Made by a program: the position numbers and the translations under genes. From contig JAGHBX010000528.1 in assembly GCA_021160785.1 (NCBI GenBank), positions 1 to 27,014 on the forward strand: a stretch of DNA of 27,014 nucleotides. The letters are read 5' to 3'. This document shows, one piece after another, positions 25,716 through 27,014 of the stretch (position 1 is its first letter; each line of letters starts with the position of its first letter). Below the pieces are notes generated by a model, which saw nothing but the letters and a program-made list of their open reading frames with translations, made no database searches and was not told the origin of the DNA. The DNA is from Planctomycetota bacterium. GTDB taxonomy: Bacteria > Planctomycetota > Phycisphaerae > Sedimentisphaerales > Anaerohalosphaeraceae.

Positions 25716-27014
25716 TTATTTACAGTCTGTGTGCAGCCAGTAGGCTGAAAACGCCGCCAGGTCCAGGATGTCCACTGTTTCATCGTAATAGCGTTCGGGG
25801 GCTATGTCGGCCGAGAGGCTGCCCGAGGTGCTGAACCATTGTGAAGCCAGGATCGCAAAGTCTTCCATGTCCACCGTGCCGTTGCCGCTGATGTCGGCGC
25901 CGTTGCACTTTGGCAGTTTGCCGCCCGTCCAGGTGATCGACATCGGAAGCACTATCGTCTCGCCGGTGGCGTCGTTAAACTCCTCTGCGTCCACAGGCCC
26001 TGCAGTACCGAGGGGGATCCTGGCTAATATCGCAGTTGTATAGATGCCCCGTTGTTCGATCTCCGGCGGCAACTCCGTCAGGTTGGTATCAAACTTTGGC
26101 GCCGTGAAACCTGTCGCGTAGACCGTGCCGTCGTCAGGGTTCTCGGCCATCGCGGTAATTGTCGCAATATAAGAACCGCCGGCACAGAGTGCCGGGAAGG
26201 CGTCGCAGACGTTGGGATCGGGGCAATTGACCGTTATAACCTCGTCAAGAGCGAGATCGGGGTCGTTGTTGCCCTGGCGGACTATTGAGAAACGATAGAC
26301 CTCGGTTGCCAGATCAGCCGATTCATTTGCACACGATGTAAGATACAATTTCTCTTCGTTCGACGACACCAACATTACTGCGGGGTTGGCCATATTGAAC
26401 CGGCTCAGCGAGATGCGCGTTTCGGAAAAATTGCCAAGCTGTTCATCATACATGAGAACCCATTTGTTGTCGGTGTAGCCGTGTGCGCTGAGGATATAGA
26501 GATTGCCGTCGGAGTCGACCTCAATTTCGCTGAGATGCTGTACATCCGGTTCGAGCAGTACGGTACCGCTGCTCTCTGATGTAATAGTGACGGTCGGGTC
26601 GGTATTGGGGTCCATTCCATAAATCATTTCGACGGTATAGTTGGGATCGTTTAAGTTGCCTGAAAGGACAAGTTTGGCGGCGGCCTTATACGGTCTTGCT
26701 CCCGGCTTGGGCGTTACAAGGACGGGCAACACATAGACAACGTTAGAGTCGTTTGGGTTAAACGCTGCATCAAGGAGCGGAACACCCTGGCTGCCGGCGT
26801 ATCCAACCGAAACGGCGCCGCTTCCATATGCAACTTGTTTCGGTCCGAAGACAACGGATCCTGTGGATTGATGCACCAGGGCGCCGTTGCCCCGAATCTG
26901 GTACAACTCACCATCGCCATCGGCAATACCCTTGCCTTCGGCATCTGCAAGAGTCGCTTCGATCACGGCGCCGTCAGATTCAGTGCTGTAGAGATAATTC
27001 TCGGGCACCAACAC
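25716..27014 (-). CDS. Partial exported beta-propeller-like protein with bipartite dockerin-like C-terminus
   Basis: At least 432 residues are visible; the frame continues past the right edge, so the N-terminus is missing. The visible body has repeated short strands (VLLEPDVQHLSEIEVDSDG, LYILSAHGYTDNKWVL, VSSNEEKLYLTSC, ENPDDGTVYATGF), consistent with a beta-propeller of streptogramin-lyase/NHL-like type (inference). The C-terminus has two dockerin-like repeats: ISGNGTVDMEDFAILASQWF, and a second, degraded one, YYDETVDILDLAAFSAYW. Such ends occur on many planctomycete exported proteins and may serve anchoring or assembly. The gene lies 3 bases before the beta-helix relic. Confidence 0.8.
   Translation of the reverse strand: MLVPENYLYSTESDGAVIEATLADAEGKGIADGDGELYQIRGNGALVHQSTGSVVFGPKQVAYGSGAVSVGYAGSQGVPLLDAAFNPNDSNVVYVLPVLVTPKPGARPYKAAAKLVLSGNLNDPNYTVEMIYGMDPNTDPTVTITSESSGTVLLEPDVQHLSEIEVDSDGNLYILSAHGYTDNKWVLMYDEQLGNFSETRISLSRFNMANPAVMLVSSNEEKLYLTSCANESADLATEVYRFSIVRQGNNDPDLALDEVITVNCPDPNVCDAFPALCAGGSYIATITAMAENPDDGTVYATGFTAPKFDTNLTELPPEIEQRGIYTTAILARIPLGTAGPVDAEEFNDATGETIVLPMSITWTGGKLPKCNGADISGNGTVDMEDFAILASQWFSTSGSLSADIAPERYYDETVDILDLAAFSAYWLHTDCK

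Noticed and set aside
1..27014. CRISPR arrays, tRNA or rRNA genes, transposases, phage genes
   Set aside because: None seen: no regularly spaced direct repeats, no conserved RNA segments, no matching protein motifs. A computational scan would be more reliable.

Overview
The window looks like a chromosomal stretch of a planctomycete, most likely class Phycisphaerae (inference). The evidence is the style of the proteins: DUF1566 and PQQ-propeller proteins starting with DWPQWRGP, pseudopilin-like proteins ending in an H-x-DG-type region, dockerin-like repeats (DxNxDGxVDxxDFAILASQW) at the ends of large surface proteins, tandem GEVED-type units, and an ECF sigma factor with a long membrane-tethered extension. 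No rRNA, tRNA, CRISPR, insertion sequence or phage gene was seen.

Left part (1-5.6 kb). A DUF1566-type exported protein runs off the left edge on the minus strand. Diverging from it is a run of three exported proteins: a small coiled-coil protein with an Arg/Gly-rich tail, a PQQ-like beta-propeller carrying an inserted malectin domain whose two halves are in swapped order, and an O-methyltransferase with a signal peptide. A four-CBS-domain protein faces them on the minus strand.

Middle part (6-15.5 kb). A plus-strand run of three very large secreted glycosidases is probably one operon for acidic plant or algal polysaccharide (pectin or glucuronoxylan type; inference): a GH28 lipoprotein, a LamG-GH31 enzyme and a LamG-GH67-GH28 fusion of 1379 residues. 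They have clear Shine-Dalgarno sites and short gaps. No transporter or monosaccharide-catabolic gene is in the window.

Right part (15.6-27 kb). Everything is on the minus strand. In transcription order there is a partial surface protein with a bipartite dockerin-like end (25716-27014), a small relic of a beta-helix gene, a GEVED-repeat protein with one dockerin-like repeat, an ECF sigma factor with a transmembrane segment and a 360-residue outer domain, a double beta-helix/dockerin/Ig-like protein 38 bases after the sigma gene, and a pseudopilin-like protein. The sigma factor next to its likely surface target suggests one-protein signalling across the membrane.

The most unusual items are the LamG-GH67-GH28 fusion, the permuted malectin insert, the tethered sigma factor, and two coding-like relics (15569-15676 and 25567-25713) lying just past stop codons of intact genes.
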